DNA of 11,778 bases from an uncultured Eubacteriales bacterium (GTDB taxonomy: Bacteria > Bacillota > Clostridia > Monoglobales > Monoglobaceae). The position numbers were made by a program, and so were the translations under genes. The notes beneath the pieces were generated by a model. That model worked only from the letters and a program-made list of their open reading frames with translations, was not told the DNA's origin and did no database searches. Positions 5,378 to 11,778 of the stretch are shown in pieces (positions within the stretch are counted from its first letter, which is position 1; the number at the start of each line of letters is the position of its first letter). The stretch spans positions 1 through 11,778 of the forward strand of contig UQOT01000061.1 of the NCBI GenBank assembly GCA_900542675.1, given 5' to 3'.

Positions 5378-5755
5378 ATGAGGAGCTATCAGACCTCTGA
5401 CAATCAAAGAGGCCGCAGTACAAGCGGCAATGCCGCGCCGCAGAGAAACACGCGGCGCCCTCAAAACAACCGCACAGCGCGACCTGCTCCGCCCCCGCCG
5501 CCGCAGCCGATAAACGAACAAAAAAACCCGCCCAAAAGCGTCATTCACGAACCGACGCCAAACCCTTCGGGACTGATTAAGTCGATTATGAATTTCATTC
5601 CGCCGGGAGTTTATAACCGCGAAACCAAAAAGCTTTTCGGCTTTATTACGGCGGAGGACTTGCTGCTTGCCGCGCTTATTCTTATGCTCGCAGACAGCGA
5701 TGACAACGAGGACACCGCCCTGCTTATAGCGCTTGTCTACATATTATTGGGCTGA
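5378..5755 (+). CDS. Pro-rich protein with C-terminal membrane hairpin, function unknown (third of three)
   Basis: 125 residues. Residues 1-65 are a basic, low-complexity region rich in Arg, Asn, Gln and Pro (a run of six prolines near 38-43), probably disordered. Residues 66-92 form a conserved-looking block (SIMNFIPPGVYNRETKKLFGFITAED). Residues 93-125 hold two short hydrophobic stretches, LLLAALILMLA and ALLIALVYILL, split by the acidic DSDDNED, which could form a membrane hairpin or tail anchor with the acidic turn exposed. AGGAGGCGG gives a strong ribosome binding site about five bases before ATG, whereas the gene before it has a weak one. I recall similar C-termini in uncharacterised clostridial proteins but know no function. 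It ends the operon; no clear intrinsic terminator follows. Confidence 0.75.
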   Translation: MRSYQTSDNQRGRSTSGNAAPQRNTRRPQNNRTARPAPPPPPQPINEQKNPPKSVIHEPTPNPSGLIKSIMNFIPPGVYNRETKKLFGFITAEDLLLAALILMLADSDDNEDTALLIALVYILLG

Positions 5756-5788
5756 TTTTTTCGTAACACATTTGTTAAAATACTACGA

Positions 5789-5817
5789 TTGACATATCTC
5801 GGCTTTAGTATTATAAT
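5789..5817 (+). promoter_or_regulatory. Perfect-consensus sigma-A promoter of the deacetylase gene
   Basis: TTGACA (5789-5794), 17 bases, TATAAT (5812-5817): a full consensus match, the second in this window. The predicted start near 5824 gives a leader of about 64 bases. Just upstream are nested inverted repeats, TCGTA/TACGA (5761-5765 and 5784-5788) around TAACA/TGTTA (5764-5768 and 5773-5777), which may be an operator. Confidence 0.8.
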
Positions 5818-5829
5818 ATTTATATATGT

Positions 5830-5855
5830 CTGCCTCCCCGCTTAAAGGGAGGCAG
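5830..5855 (+). repeat. Hairpin in the deacetylase leader
   Basis: CTGCCTCCC (5830-5838) pairs perfectly with GGGAGGCAG (5847-5855) across an eight-base loop. CTTTAG follows, not a U-run, so it is not a clear terminator. It could be a leader stem that stabilises the mRNA or a small dispersed hairpin repeat resembling the CCTTCCC/GGGAAGG block at 2176-2195. The GGGAGGA ribosome binding site at 5874-5880 lies outside it. Confidence 0.6.
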
Positions 5856-5887
5856 CTTTAGATAAAAAGAACCGGGAGGAAATCCTT

Positions 5888-7021
5888 ATGAAAAAGTTTT
5901 GGGGAGCAGTGCTGCTCGCGGCTATACTGATAGTTTGTATGGGTATGAACGGCACAGTGCCGGTTGACGTTGACCAGAATACGGATACGTCAAAGGTCAC
6001 GATGTACGCCGAGGACGGCCGCACAGAACAATTTGACCCGTCTGAGGTTGAGGCGCAGAAAACCGTCGGCTGGTTTGAGAGTATTGACGAGGTTCTGACA
6101 ACTATGTGGGCTGAGGACGGCACAAGTATACTTGTGTTTAAGGGCGACGCCGAGAAATATAAAAAAGACGGTTATACCGAAAATTACTCGACTATCTTTA
6201 CAAAGATGACAAACAAGTCAACGGGCGAAGAAAAGGACGTACTAAAAAAGGACGTTGATGAGTATATGAAAAACGGTTGGAAACGCGGAACAGGCAATAT
6301 TGACCCGGACAAGCCTATGGTTTGTCTGACGTTTGACGACGGTCCCAATCCGTCAACTACCAACAAGCTCCTTGACGCGCTTGAAAAGAACGACGCGCAC
6401 GCAACATTCTTTATGGTTGGAAACATAGTTAAAAACGTAAAGGGCGGCAGCGACACAATCAACCGTATAAAAGAGATAGGCTGTGAGCTCGGCAGTCACA
6501 CATATGACCACAGTCAGCTTACAAAGCTCAGCAGCGACGCGGTTAAAAAGCAGTTAGAAGATACCAGCAATAATATTAAGGATATAGCAGGCGAACCTGC
6601 GACTGTTCTCCGTCCGCCGTACGGCGACTACAACGATATGGTTAAATCGGTCTGCAAGGAGCAAAATGTACCGATTGTCCTTTGGTCAATAGACACCCTT
6701 GACTGGAAAACGAAAAATGCCGACACCTCGTACAAGAATGTTATGGACAAGGTATCCGACGGCGATATCATCCTCTTCCACGATATATACGAACCGTCGG
6801 TTGAAGCGGCTGTAAGACTTATTCCTGCGCTTCAGGACGCAGGCTATCAGCTTGTGACGTTCAGCGAGATGGCAGAAGCTAAGCTTGGCGGCTGGGAGGC
6901 AGGCGAGGTATATACCGACCTTTACCCCTCAACTGTGAAAAAGCTCCAAAATAAATCATCAGACGAAAAATCTGAAAGCTCGAGCCCAAGCCCGAGTCCG
7001 AGTAAATCAAAAAATGAATAA
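5888..7021 (+). CDS. Exported polysaccharide deacetylase (NodB/CE4 family)
   Basis: Metal-dependent N-deacetylase expected to act on peptidoglycan or another N-acetylated glycan outside the membrane. 377 residues: a signal or anchor segment (MKKFWGAVLLAAILIVCMG), then three degenerate tandem units of about 30 residues (37-62, 71-97, 105-132; each runs M-x-A-x-D-G ... Y/W), then the NodB domain from about 143 to 330, and a short Ser-Pro-Lys tail. All five CE4 motifs are visible: TFDDGP 148-153 (catalytic D150, metal D151), HTYDH 204-208, RPPYG 242-246, DTLDW 269-273 and ILFHD 296-299. GGGAGGA seven bases before ATG fixes the start. It is monocistronic with its own promoter and terminator. No lipobox is evident, so it is either secreted or held by an uncleaved N-terminal helix. 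Substrate unknown. Confidence 0.93.
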   Translation: MKKFWGAVLLAAILIVCMGMNGTVPVDVDQNTDTSKVTMYAEDGRTEQFDPSEVEAQKTVGWFESIDEVLTTMWAEDGTSILVFKGDAEKYKKDGYTENYSTIFTKMTNKSTGEEKDVLKKDVDEYMKNGWKRGTGNIDPDKPMVCLTFDDGPNPSTTNKLLDALEKNDAHATFFMVGNIVKNVKGGSDTINRIKEIGCELGSHTYDHSQLTKLSSDAVKKQLEDTSNNIKDIAGEPATVLRPPYGDYNDMVKSVCKEQNVPIVLWSIDTLDWKTKNADTSYKNVMDKVSDGDIILFHDIYEPSVEAAVRLIPALQDAGYQLVTFSEMAEAKLGGWEAGEVYTDLYPSTVKKLQNKSSDEKSESSSPSPSPSKSKNE

Positions 7022-7025
7022 CAGT

Positions 7026-7057
7026 AAAAAGCCTCGCACGCCGTGCGGGGCTTTTTT
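7026..7057 (+). terminator. Bidirectional intrinsic terminator
   Basis: GCCTCGCAC (7031-7039) pairs with GTGCGGGGC (7043-7051, one G-U) over a three-base loop, with TTTTTT after it on plus and AAAAA before it, giving a U-run on minus too. It ends the deacetylase gene and, from the other side, the XRE regulator gene. Confidence 0.9.
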
Positions 7058-7067
7058 AATTCACGGC

Positions 7068-7409
7068 TCAGCGCCTTATATTGCTCTTTTCCGCATCAGC
7101 TTGACATCTTTCATACTCAACATTAAGCACGGCCTGAACGGTATGTTCCGCAAGTTTATCAAGAGCGTTATACTTTTTAAGTAATTCCACTACCGAATCA
7201 TCCATAACAAGCGGTGTGGAATAGTCAAACACCTGAATATTCAGAGCCTTGCAAATTCTCATTACAGTAGAAAAACTTGTGCCCGATACACCGTTTTTAA
7301 GTGCGCTCACCACTGTCGTCTGAGCAATCCCAACATTAATCGCAAACTGTCTTACGCTGCGATACTGTTTCTTGATTTCCTGCTTAATTAGCATTGTTAA
7401 TTCGTCCAT
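7068..7409 (-). CDS. Small XRE-family DNA-binding regulator
   Basis: 113 residues, with a Cro/CI-type helix-turn-helix near 18-60: RSVRQFAINVGIAQTTVVSALKNG carries the two HTH helices, and FSTVMRICKALNIQVFDY is the typical closing helix of the domain. The C-terminal half (ELLKKYNALDKLAEHTVQAVLNVEYE) is helical and probably dimerises; no sensor or peptidase domain is present. GAGGAGGTG five bases before ATG gives a strong start. It stands alone between convergent deacetylase and L,D-transpeptidase genes and has its own promoter. TGTCA-N8-TGACA overlaps that promoter's -35, so autoregulation is a reasonable guess. Targets are unknown; the two envelope genes nearby are candidates only by position. 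Confidence 0.88.
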   Translation of the reverse strand: MDELTMLIKQEIKKQYRSVRQFAINVGIAQTTVVSALKNGVSGTSFSTVMRICKALNIQVFDYSTPLVMDDSVVELLKKYNALDKLAEHTVQAVLNVEYERCQADAEKSNIRR

Positions 7410-7429
7410 CGGAACACCTCCTCATCGTC

Positions 7430-7458
7430 ATTTTAACACAGGCAAAACTTAATGTCAA
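7430..7458 (-). promoter_or_regulatory. Sigma-A promoter of the XRE gene
   Basis: Minus strand TTGACA (7453-7458), 17 bases, TAAAAT (7430-7435) with TGT directly before the -10. The start is expected near 7423, leaving a very short leader with the GAGGAGGTG site. Confidence 0.75.
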
Positions 7459-7470
7459 TATTTGCTGACA
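7453..7470. promoter_or_regulatory. Inverted repeat overlapping the XRE gene's -35, possible operator
   Basis: TGTCA (7453-7457) and TGACA (7466-7470) form an inverted repeat with an eight-base spacer; the left half is within the -35 hexamer. Such placement is typical for autorepressor sites of small XRE proteins, but the half-sites are short and this is unproven. Confidence 0.4.
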
Positions 7471-7500
7471 AAATTCACAAATAGTTAATAACTGAAGTTG

Positions 7501-7533
7501 AAATCCGCCGCAGAACGTTCGTGCGGCGGATTT
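7501..7533 (-). terminator. Terminator hairpin after the L,D-transpeptidase gene
   Basis: AAATCCGCCGCA (7501-7512) and TGCGGCGGATTT (7522-7533) form a perfect 12-bp stem with a nine-base loop. It lies about 20 bases after the L,D-transpeptidase stop. The U-run on the minus strand is short (TTT); on plus it is longer (TTTTT), so the element may work in both directions. Confidence 0.75.
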
Positions 7534-7552
7534 TTATCGATATTTTGCGCGC

Positions 7553-8902
7553 CTAATTTTCGGTTACATATACGCGGGTTCTTAGCGGAATATTATCCGT
7601 CATCCAGTTGATATACTTTGCCTGACAGCGCACGCAGCCGTGTGAAATCTTCATACCCACGTTGTTATTATACGGCGTGCCGTCATAATTCAAAAATGTC
7701 GAATGCAGCGCGTAATTACCGTAGAAAACCATAACAGGGCCTACATAATACGAGGCGTACGGCCACATCGAAACGTAATCCGTATATTCAAACACACCCG
7801 TAACCGTCTCGCTGCCCTCTGCACCGATTCCGACTGTGAAGTCCTTAACCCACTTCCAGTCTCCGCGCGAGCCTTTAAACACACTGCATCTGAATTTTTC
7901 CTTGTTAACCCATATCATATATTCGGTGCTGCTGCCTATTTTGCTCTCGTTCATACGCGCTTCCTGCGCAGCTATTGAGCTTATTGCCTTGGGCGACTTT
8001 GTCAGAACAATGTCGCACGATGAGCCGTTGTCCGCAAACTCAAGCGTACTGCCGAATGCCTGAACAAACGGTCTTAGTTCAACATACGTCAAACTGTTTA
8101 TGTTGGAAACCGGGACATTAAACGTTAAGTCCTGATCGTACATCGAATAATACACCGACCCGATATTTACATACATAATATCATCGCCCGTCTCAACACG
8201 CACACTGTCATACTGCGGGTAGTAAGTGCAGTCCGAAATACCTATTGCCTCAGCAATCTCGGAAAGCGGCGCAATTATGGACGAGCCCTCGAAAATCGCA
8301 GGCGACGACAGCTGTACAGGTTCGCCGTCCACACTTATATTAATCACGGGCTGGGTTCTCATATGCACTGTCATATACGCCTCGGTCACCGGTGTTCTCT
8401 CACCGTACTCGTTCGGCTCTGACCAGTAAGTATAAAGCGGCAGCATACTCTCAAGCGGGAGCACATAATTATCCGAAAAATAATCTATCGAATTAACGCC
8501 ACTCACCTCAAGATAAAACACCGTACCTACAGGCGATGCGGGAACCGTGAAATTCACGCAAAAGCCCTCCGGCTCCGCAATATACACGGTATGCGAGTCA
8601 AGGATTGCGCCGTCCTCGCTGCAAATATTAAAAACAGCATAGTCCTTCCTTGGCCACGCATCGAGCACGCAATCAAAATATAAATCAAACGATGTAATCA
8701 TCGTCCGCAGTGCAGCATCCGCTATATCGACATCATTCGACAAATCGCCGTCTGAGGCCAAAATATCCTCCTGCGGCAGAGCGGTGCTCTCAGCCGTGAC
8801 TAACGGCGAAGGCGACGCCTCAGTCTCATCTGCGAACGCCGCCGTGCAGCCCATCATCATTCCCGCGGCAATAACCGCAGCTATTAATTTCTTATGTTTC
8901 AT
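7553..8902 (-). CDS. Exported L,D-transpeptidase (YkuD) with amine-oxidase-like N-domain stalk
   Basis: Cell-wall enzyme expected to form 3-3 peptidoglycan cross-links or attach proteins to stem peptides outside the membrane. 449 residues from the ATG ending at 8902, chosen because GGGAGGG lies five bases upstream and a signal peptide begins at once (MKHKKLIAAVIAAGMMMG, likely cut after AFA at 22-24). The longer frame to 8968 crosses its own promoter. Residues about 60-180 are an unassigned beta-rich region, about 188-302 resemble the copper amine oxidase N-terminal domain often seen as a stalk in clostridial wall enzymes, and about 327-447 are the YkuD domain. The catalytic motif is SHGCVR at 420-425 (C423), with the upstream His in ALHST at 400. 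A Cys at 19 follows MMG, a poor lipobox, so I favour a cleaved secreted form. Promoter at 8940-8968; terminator at 7501-7533. Confidence 0.92.
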   Translation of the reverse strand: MKHKKLIAAVIAAGMMMGCTAAFADETEASPSPLVTAESTALPQEDILASDGDLSNDVDIADAALRTMITSFDLYFDCVLDAWPRKDYAVFNICSEDGAILDSHTVYIAEPEGFCVNFTVPASPVGTVFYLEVSGVNSIDYFSDNYVLPLESMLPLYTYWSEPNEYGERTPVTEAYMTVHMRTQPVINISVDGEPVQLSSPAIFEGSSIIAPLSEIAEAIGISDCTYYPQYDSVRVETGDDIMYVNIGSVYYSMYDQDLTFNVPVSNINSLTYVELRPFVQAFGSTLEFADNGSSCDIVLTKSPKAISSIAAQEARMNESKIGSSTEYMIWVNKEKFRCSVFKGSRGDWKWVKDFTVGIGAEGSETVTGVFEYTDYVSMWPYASYYVGPVMVFYGNYALHSTFLNYDGTPYNNNVGMKISHGCVRCQAKYINWMTDNIPLRTRVYVTEN

Positions 8903-8939
8903 ATAAACCCTCCCGAAACAAACATTATGAATATGATTA

Positions 8940-8968
8940 ATTATACAACGAAACCCGTGAAAAGTCAA
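8940..8968 (-). promoter_or_regulatory. Sigma-A promoter of the L,D-transpeptidase gene
   Basis: Minus strand TTGACT (8963-8968), 17 bases, TATAAT (8940-8945). The start is expected near 8933, about 30 bases before the ATG. It lies eight bases after the DUF421 stop, so the two genes appear to be separate units, although no terminator fits between them. Confidence 0.75.
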
Positions 8969-8976
8969 CGCAGAGA

Positions 8977-9708
8977 TTATTGAAACAAATCGTTTTTCGG
9001 CTCGTCGTCGACTTTTTTGTATACGGTTAATTTATTTTTGTCGTCCACATTTGCGAGGAATACGTCGCGGGGGTCGTTTATTTTCTGTTTGCCGAGCTCG
9101 TTTTTGAGCCATATATCGTTGTTGCCGCTCTGCTTTAAATTCTTATAGAGAATTTCACCGTCCATAATCAAATTAATGCTCGCACATGCGGGCTGCCGCT
9201 TGTGGATGGCAAGTTCGCTTTCTTTTAAGTCCTCCACGCTGACAGGCTTCGCCGCGGTGGACGGCAAAATCGAAATCTTTCCGTTGCTCTCCATTATTGC
9301 CAGAGAAATGTCGCTGAGGTCGAAATACCCCTGTATACGGCACTGCGCCAAAAATTCCGTTATATCAAGCCGTGCACGTTTTAGGTTTTTCTTATAAATC
9401 TTTTGATTTTCAAAAAGAATTATCGACTTGCCTTCCAAAAACCTCCTGAACTTCAGTGAGTGCGAGGAGCAGATGCTGATTAAAAATGCCGTGCCCGCAT
9501 AAAGCGCCATTGCAAGCAGAGGCTTCATAAAGTCACCGTCAATCGTCGTCGCCATTTCCGCGGCAATAGAGCCGATGCTTATACTTATTACATAGTCGAA
9601 CATCGAGAGCTCCGACATCTGCTTATACCCCAGCATCTTAGTCAGCAAAAACAACACAACCAGCGACCCGACAGATGCAAAAAATACCTTTGTCAAATCC
9701 ATAACCAT
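8977..9708 (-). CDS. DUF421 (YetF/YcaP-type) membrane protein
   Basis: 243 residues from the ATG at 9706-9708. Three hydrophobic segments lie near 7-25, 38-55 and 62-82, followed by a cytosolic C-terminal region with the DUF421 pattern: LLTKMLGYKQMSELSMFDYVISISIGS, then FRRFLEGKSIILFENQKIYKKNLKRARLDITEFLAQCRIQGYFDLSDISLAIMESNGKISIL. The biochemical function of the family is unknown; it occurs widely in Bacillus and Clostridia. The frame runs further upstream into prmA, but residues added there match nothing and cross a terminator, so I reject that start. The chosen ATG follows directly on the U-run of the prmA terminator, and its only ribosome binding site candidate (GGCGGTG) is part of that hairpin; a second ATG two codons on is possible. 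Identification is good, the exact start less so. Confidence 0.85.
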   Translation of the reverse strand: MVMDLTKVFFASVGSLVVLFLLTKMLGYKQMSELSMFDYVISISIGSIAAEMATTIDGDFMKPLLAMALYAGTAFLISICSSHSLKFRRFLEGKSIILFENQKIYKKNLKRARLDITEFLAQCRIQGYFDLSDISLAIMESNGKISILPSTAAKPVSVEDLKESELAIHKRQPACASINLIMDGEILYKNLKQSGNNDIWLKNELGKQKINDPRDVFLANVDDKNKLTVYKKVDDEPKNDLFQ

Positions 9709-9769
9709 AAAAAAACACCGCCAATCTTGGAAATTTATACCTTTAGTATATATTTCCAAGATTGGCGGT
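9709..9769 (-). terminator. 24-bp terminator hairpin between prmA and DUF421
   Basis: The arms at 9717-9734 and 9752-9769 are a perfect 18-bp inverted repeat; past one mismatch the stem continues to 9740/9746, leaving a five-base loop. On the minus strand it is followed by G and seven T residues, and then by the DUF421 ATG. It starts 13 bases after the prmA stop. The stem is unusually long for an intrinsic terminator and may also hide the DUF421 ribosome binding site. Confidence 0.85.
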
Positions 9770-9781
9770 AAATATACCTGC

Positions 9782-10741
9782 TTACTTACACGTAAGTGCA
9801 GTCCATTCGTCTGATTTCTTTTCTTTAACCACGGTAAGTCCTGCTGCGGCAAGTGCGGCTTTAACCTCGCCTGCACGCTCGTTTATTATACCGGAGCATA
9901 TAAACACCGCATCGTCCTTCATATAATTCCTAACGTATGGGCTCAGCGCGATTATCACATCGGCGACTATGTTCGCGGCGACAATATCATACTTTTTAAA
10001 CCTCGAGCGAACCTCCGCGCTCTCGATTATATCGCCTGACGAGACGTGATAGCTTGCAGAATTCAGTCCGTTAAGTTCAAGATTGGCATACGCCACGTCA
10101 ACCGCATTCGGGTCAATATCGACAGCGGTGCAGTCCGACGCGCCAAGCAGCAGCGCAATAATTGAAAGTATACCGCTTCCGCAGCCGAGGTCAAGCATAG
10201 TGTCGCCCGCATTTAGCTGCTCCTCTATCTCCTCTATACAAAACCGTGTGCTGTCGTGCGAGCCCGTACCGAATGTCATTCCGGGATTAACCTTAAACAC
10301 AACCCAGTCGGTCGGTTCATCAAGCGGCTGCCACTCAGGCTGAATAAGCACGCGCCTGCCTATCTTAAGCGGTTTAAAATACTGCTTCCAGTTTTCAGAC
10401 CAGTCCTCGTCCTTAACGTGCGCGGTCAGAATATTCAGCGTTCCGAACGCACCCCCGGTATCGCTCTTTTTAAGCTCCGCAATGCCACTCTCAATCTCGC
10501 CGAGCTTCTCCCTTCCCGCAGCGTCATCACTCACATATACCGTAATTTTAGTATCCGCTTCTTTAAGCTTCTCCAGCTCCTCATCCACGTAATCCCAGTA
10601 TTTGCGATTATTTTGAAGAAACTCCGTAAAATCATCCTTATCCATAATCTCCGTTCCGTCTATACCGCAATCCTCCATAAAATTACAAACCGCATCAATC
10701 CCCGCATTGGTAGTAATAACACTAATCTTTATCCAGTCCAT
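9782..10741 (-). CDS. prmA: Ribosomal protein L11 methyltransferase
   Basis: SAM-dependent enzyme that methylates lysines and the N-terminus of ribosomal protein L11. 319 residues, normal for the family. N-terminal substrate-recognition domain to about 110 (MDWIKISVITT...), then the PrmA signature NPGMTFGTGSHDST at 152-165, SAM motif I LDLGCGSGIL at 183-192, the acidic motif II loop AVDIDPNAV at 206-214 and the catalytic-region AANIVADVI at 255-263. GAGAGGT seven bases before ATG supports the start. It lies just after dnaJ as in many Firmicutes (hrcA-grpE-dnaK-dnaJ-prmA order), but here a terminator and an own promoter separate them, so it may be expressed independently of the heat-shock unit. 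Confidence 0.95.
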   Translation of the reverse strand: MDWIKISVITTNAGIDAVCNFMEDCGIDGTEIMDKDDFTEFLQNNRKYWDYVDEELEKLKEADTKITVYVSDDAAGREKLGEIESGIAELKKSDTGGAFGTLNILTAHVKDEDWSENWKQYFKPLKIGRRVLIQPEWQPLDEPTDWVVFKVNPGMTFGTGSHDSTRFCIEEIEEQLNAGDTMLDLGCGSGILSIIALLLGASDCTAVDIDPNAVDVAYANLELNGLNSASYHVSSGDIIESAEVRSRFKKYDIVAANIVADVIIALSPYVRNYMKDDAVFICSGIINERAGEVKAALAAAGLTVVKEKKSDEWTALTCK

Positions 10742-10772
10742 AATAAGTACCTCTCAGAATTAATATGTAAAT

Positions 10773-10801
10773 ATTATATATCAGACCCAAACAAAAATCA
10801 A
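10773..10801 (-). promoter_or_regulatory. Sigma-A promoter of prmA
   Basis: Minus strand TTGATT (10796-10801), 17 bases, TATAAT (10773-10778). The start near 10766 leaves a 25-base leader with GAGAGGT. It lies between the dnaJ terminator and prmA. Confidence 0.7.
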
Positions 10802-10841
10802 GAGTCATAACCCCAAAAGGCGCCATACGGTTTGGGAACGC

Positions 10842-10865
10842 AAAAAGCCCGCCTCACGGCGGGCT
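10842..10865 (-). terminator. Intrinsic terminator of dnaJ
   Basis: Minus strand AGCCCGCC-GTGA-GGCGGGCT, a perfect 8-bp GC-rich stem, followed by TTTT. It begins five bases after the dnaJ stop and separates the dnaJ unit from prmA. Confidence 0.9.
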
Positions 10866-10869
10866 CTGA

Positions 10870-11778
10870 TTAATCGAACAGATTTTTGAATTTATCCATA
10901 AACGATTTGCGTTTTTTGTATTTGGACGGGTCGACGCTGTCGTCGAATTGGCGGAGGATGTCTTTTTGCTTTTCGTTAATTCCCTTCGGGATTTCGACCT
11001 GGACGTTGACGTACTGGTCTCCGCGGCCGCTGCCGTTTAGTTTGACAGCACCCTTGTTTTTAAGCCTGAACGATGTGCCGGGCTGGGTTCCTTCCGGTAT
11101 GTTATACGTCACGGGTCCGTCTATCGTCGGAACCGTAATTTCGCCGCCGAGCGTTGCCTGAACAAACGATATCGGGTATTCGCACCTGATATCCGAGCCG
11201 CTTCTGACAAAAATCTTATGCGGCTTTACCCTTACGTTTAAAAGAATATCTCCCGCAGGGCCGTTGTTCCTGCCCGCATCGCCCTCGCCGCGGACGTTTA
11301 AATTCATTCCGTTATCAATGCCGCCCGGAACGTTTACGCTTATCTTTTTGCTGCGCCTTACCGTGCCCTCGCCGCGGCAGGTCTTGCACGGCTCTTTTAT
11401 AACCGTTCCCTTACCGCCGCACGCCTCACAGGTGCGCACCGTCTGCATACTGCCAAACGGCGTCCTCTGCGTAACTCTGACCTGACCCGAACCGCCGCAG
11501 GCGCTGCAGCGCTCTGGATGAGTTCCCGCAGCCGCACCCGTTCCGTGACACGAATCACATTTCTCGGTATGGCTTACGGTTATTTCTTTCTTTGTGCCGA
11601 AGCACGCCTCCTCAAACGTGAGCTCGATATTCATACGAATATCCCTGCCGCGCTGAGGTGCGTTTGTATTGCGTCTTGACGCTCCGCCACCGAAAAAGCT
11701 GCCGAAAATATCGCCGAGGTCAAAGTCATCAAACCCGCCGAAGCCACCGAAACCGCCGCCGTAGCCGCCTGCCGCGTT
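10870..11778 (-). CDS. dnaJ: Chaperone DnaJ, N-terminal J domain outside the window
   Basis: Hsp40 co-chaperone that delivers unfolded proteins to DnaK and stimulates its ATPase. The frame is open to the window edge, giving 302 residues: 48 before the first in-window Met plus 254. It begins in the Gly/Phe-rich linker (GGYGGGFGGFGGFDDFDLGD, then IFGSFFGGG). The zinc-binding domain is complete with four CxxCxGxG repeats: CDSCHGTG, CSACGGSG, CEACGGKG and CKTCRGEG. The two-lobed C-terminal substrate-binding domain ends in a basic and aromatic tail (KKRKSFMDKFKNLFD). The J domain with HPD lies off the right edge. The four zinc motifs and the Gly/Phe region identify full-length type I DnaJ rather than CbpA. 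The terminator follows directly; prmA is next. Confidence 0.97.
   Translation of the reverse strand, partial: NAAGGYGGGFGGFGGFDDFDLGDIFGSFFGGGASRRNTNAPQRGRDIRMNIELTFEEACFGTKKEITVSHTEKCDSCHGTGAAAGTHPERCSACGGSGQVRVTQRTPFGSMQTVRTCEACGGKGTVIKEPCKTCRGEGTVRRSKKISVNVPGGIDNGMNLNVRGEGDAGRNNGPAGDILLNVRVKPHKIFVRSGSDIRCEYPISFVQATLGGEITVPTIDGPVTYNIPEGTQPGTSFRLKNKGAVKLNGSGRGDQYVNVQVEIPKGINEKQKDILRQFDDSVDPSKYKKRKSFMDKFKNLFD

Noticed and set aside
8903..8968. N-terminal extension of the L,D-transpeptidase to 8968
   Set aside because: The added 22 residues precede an obvious signal peptide, span a TTGACT-17-TATAAT promoter and have no ribosome binding site.
9709..9876. N-terminal extension of DUF421 to 9876
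   Set aside because: The extension overlaps the prmA coding end and translates through the terminator hairpin; its residues do not fit the family.
10256..10810. Plus-strand frame of 184 codons
   Set aside because: It is the shadow of prmA and its promoter; no ribosome binding site, and the opposite strand has full PrmA motifs.
1..11778. CRISPR array, phage, insertion sequence or transposase gene
   Set aside because: No regularly spaced repeats, no transposase, integrase or structural phage gene motifs on either strand; the repeats seen are hairpins and two terminator copies.

Overview
The window looks like the chromosome of a gut-type anaerobic clostridium (Firmicutes, probably near Oscillospiraceae/Ruminococcaceae). 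This rests on the gene set (type III pantothenate kinase, short malic enzyme, dnaJ-prmA neighbours, polysaccharide deacetylase and L,D-transpeptidase with an amine-oxidase-type stalk), strong AGGAGG-like ribosome binding sites, very consensus-like sigma-A promoters, and an intergenic repeat of a kind I associate with gut Clostridia. No phage, transposase, rRNA, tRNA or CRISPR array was seen.

Layout. Bases 1-1442 (+) hold the 3' part of a threonine ammonia-lyase gene and ridA, a metabolically linked pair. Bases 1443-2199 are the least ordinary part: a perfect-consensus promoter on + drives a short RNA that can fold into an H-type pseudoknot and ends in a hairpin. This RNA converges on a 66-residue Cys-rich protein gene (-). 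That gene is preceded by a promoter, a long palindrome and a terminator-like repeat. A second copy of the terminator repeat ends the next operon. Bases 2200-4615 (-) are a three-gene operon: metallophosphoesterase, coaX, malic enzyme. Divergent from it, 4733-5755 (+) is a tight operon of three small proteins I do not recognise.

Bases 5789-7057 (+) are a secreted or anchored polysaccharide deacetylase with its own perfect promoter and terminator. Then on the minus strand come a small XRE-type regulator, an exported L,D-transpeptidase, a DUF421 membrane protein, prmA and the 3' two thirds of dnaJ. Most of these have a recognisable promoter and/or terminator. The DUF421 start codon lies directly after a 24-bp terminator hairpin, an unusual arrangement.

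Functionally, the window combines housekeeping (amino-acid deamination and imine detoxification, CoA synthesis, malate to pyruvate, ribosomal protein methylation, chaperone) with envelope work (deacetylase, L,D-transpeptidase, DUF421). The best candidates for undescribed biology are the pseudoknot RNA near 1508-1646, the palindromic leader of the Cys-rich gene, the three-gene cluster at 4733-5755 and the hairpin-buried start of DUF421. All RNA structures were paired by eye; no folding energy or database comparison was run.
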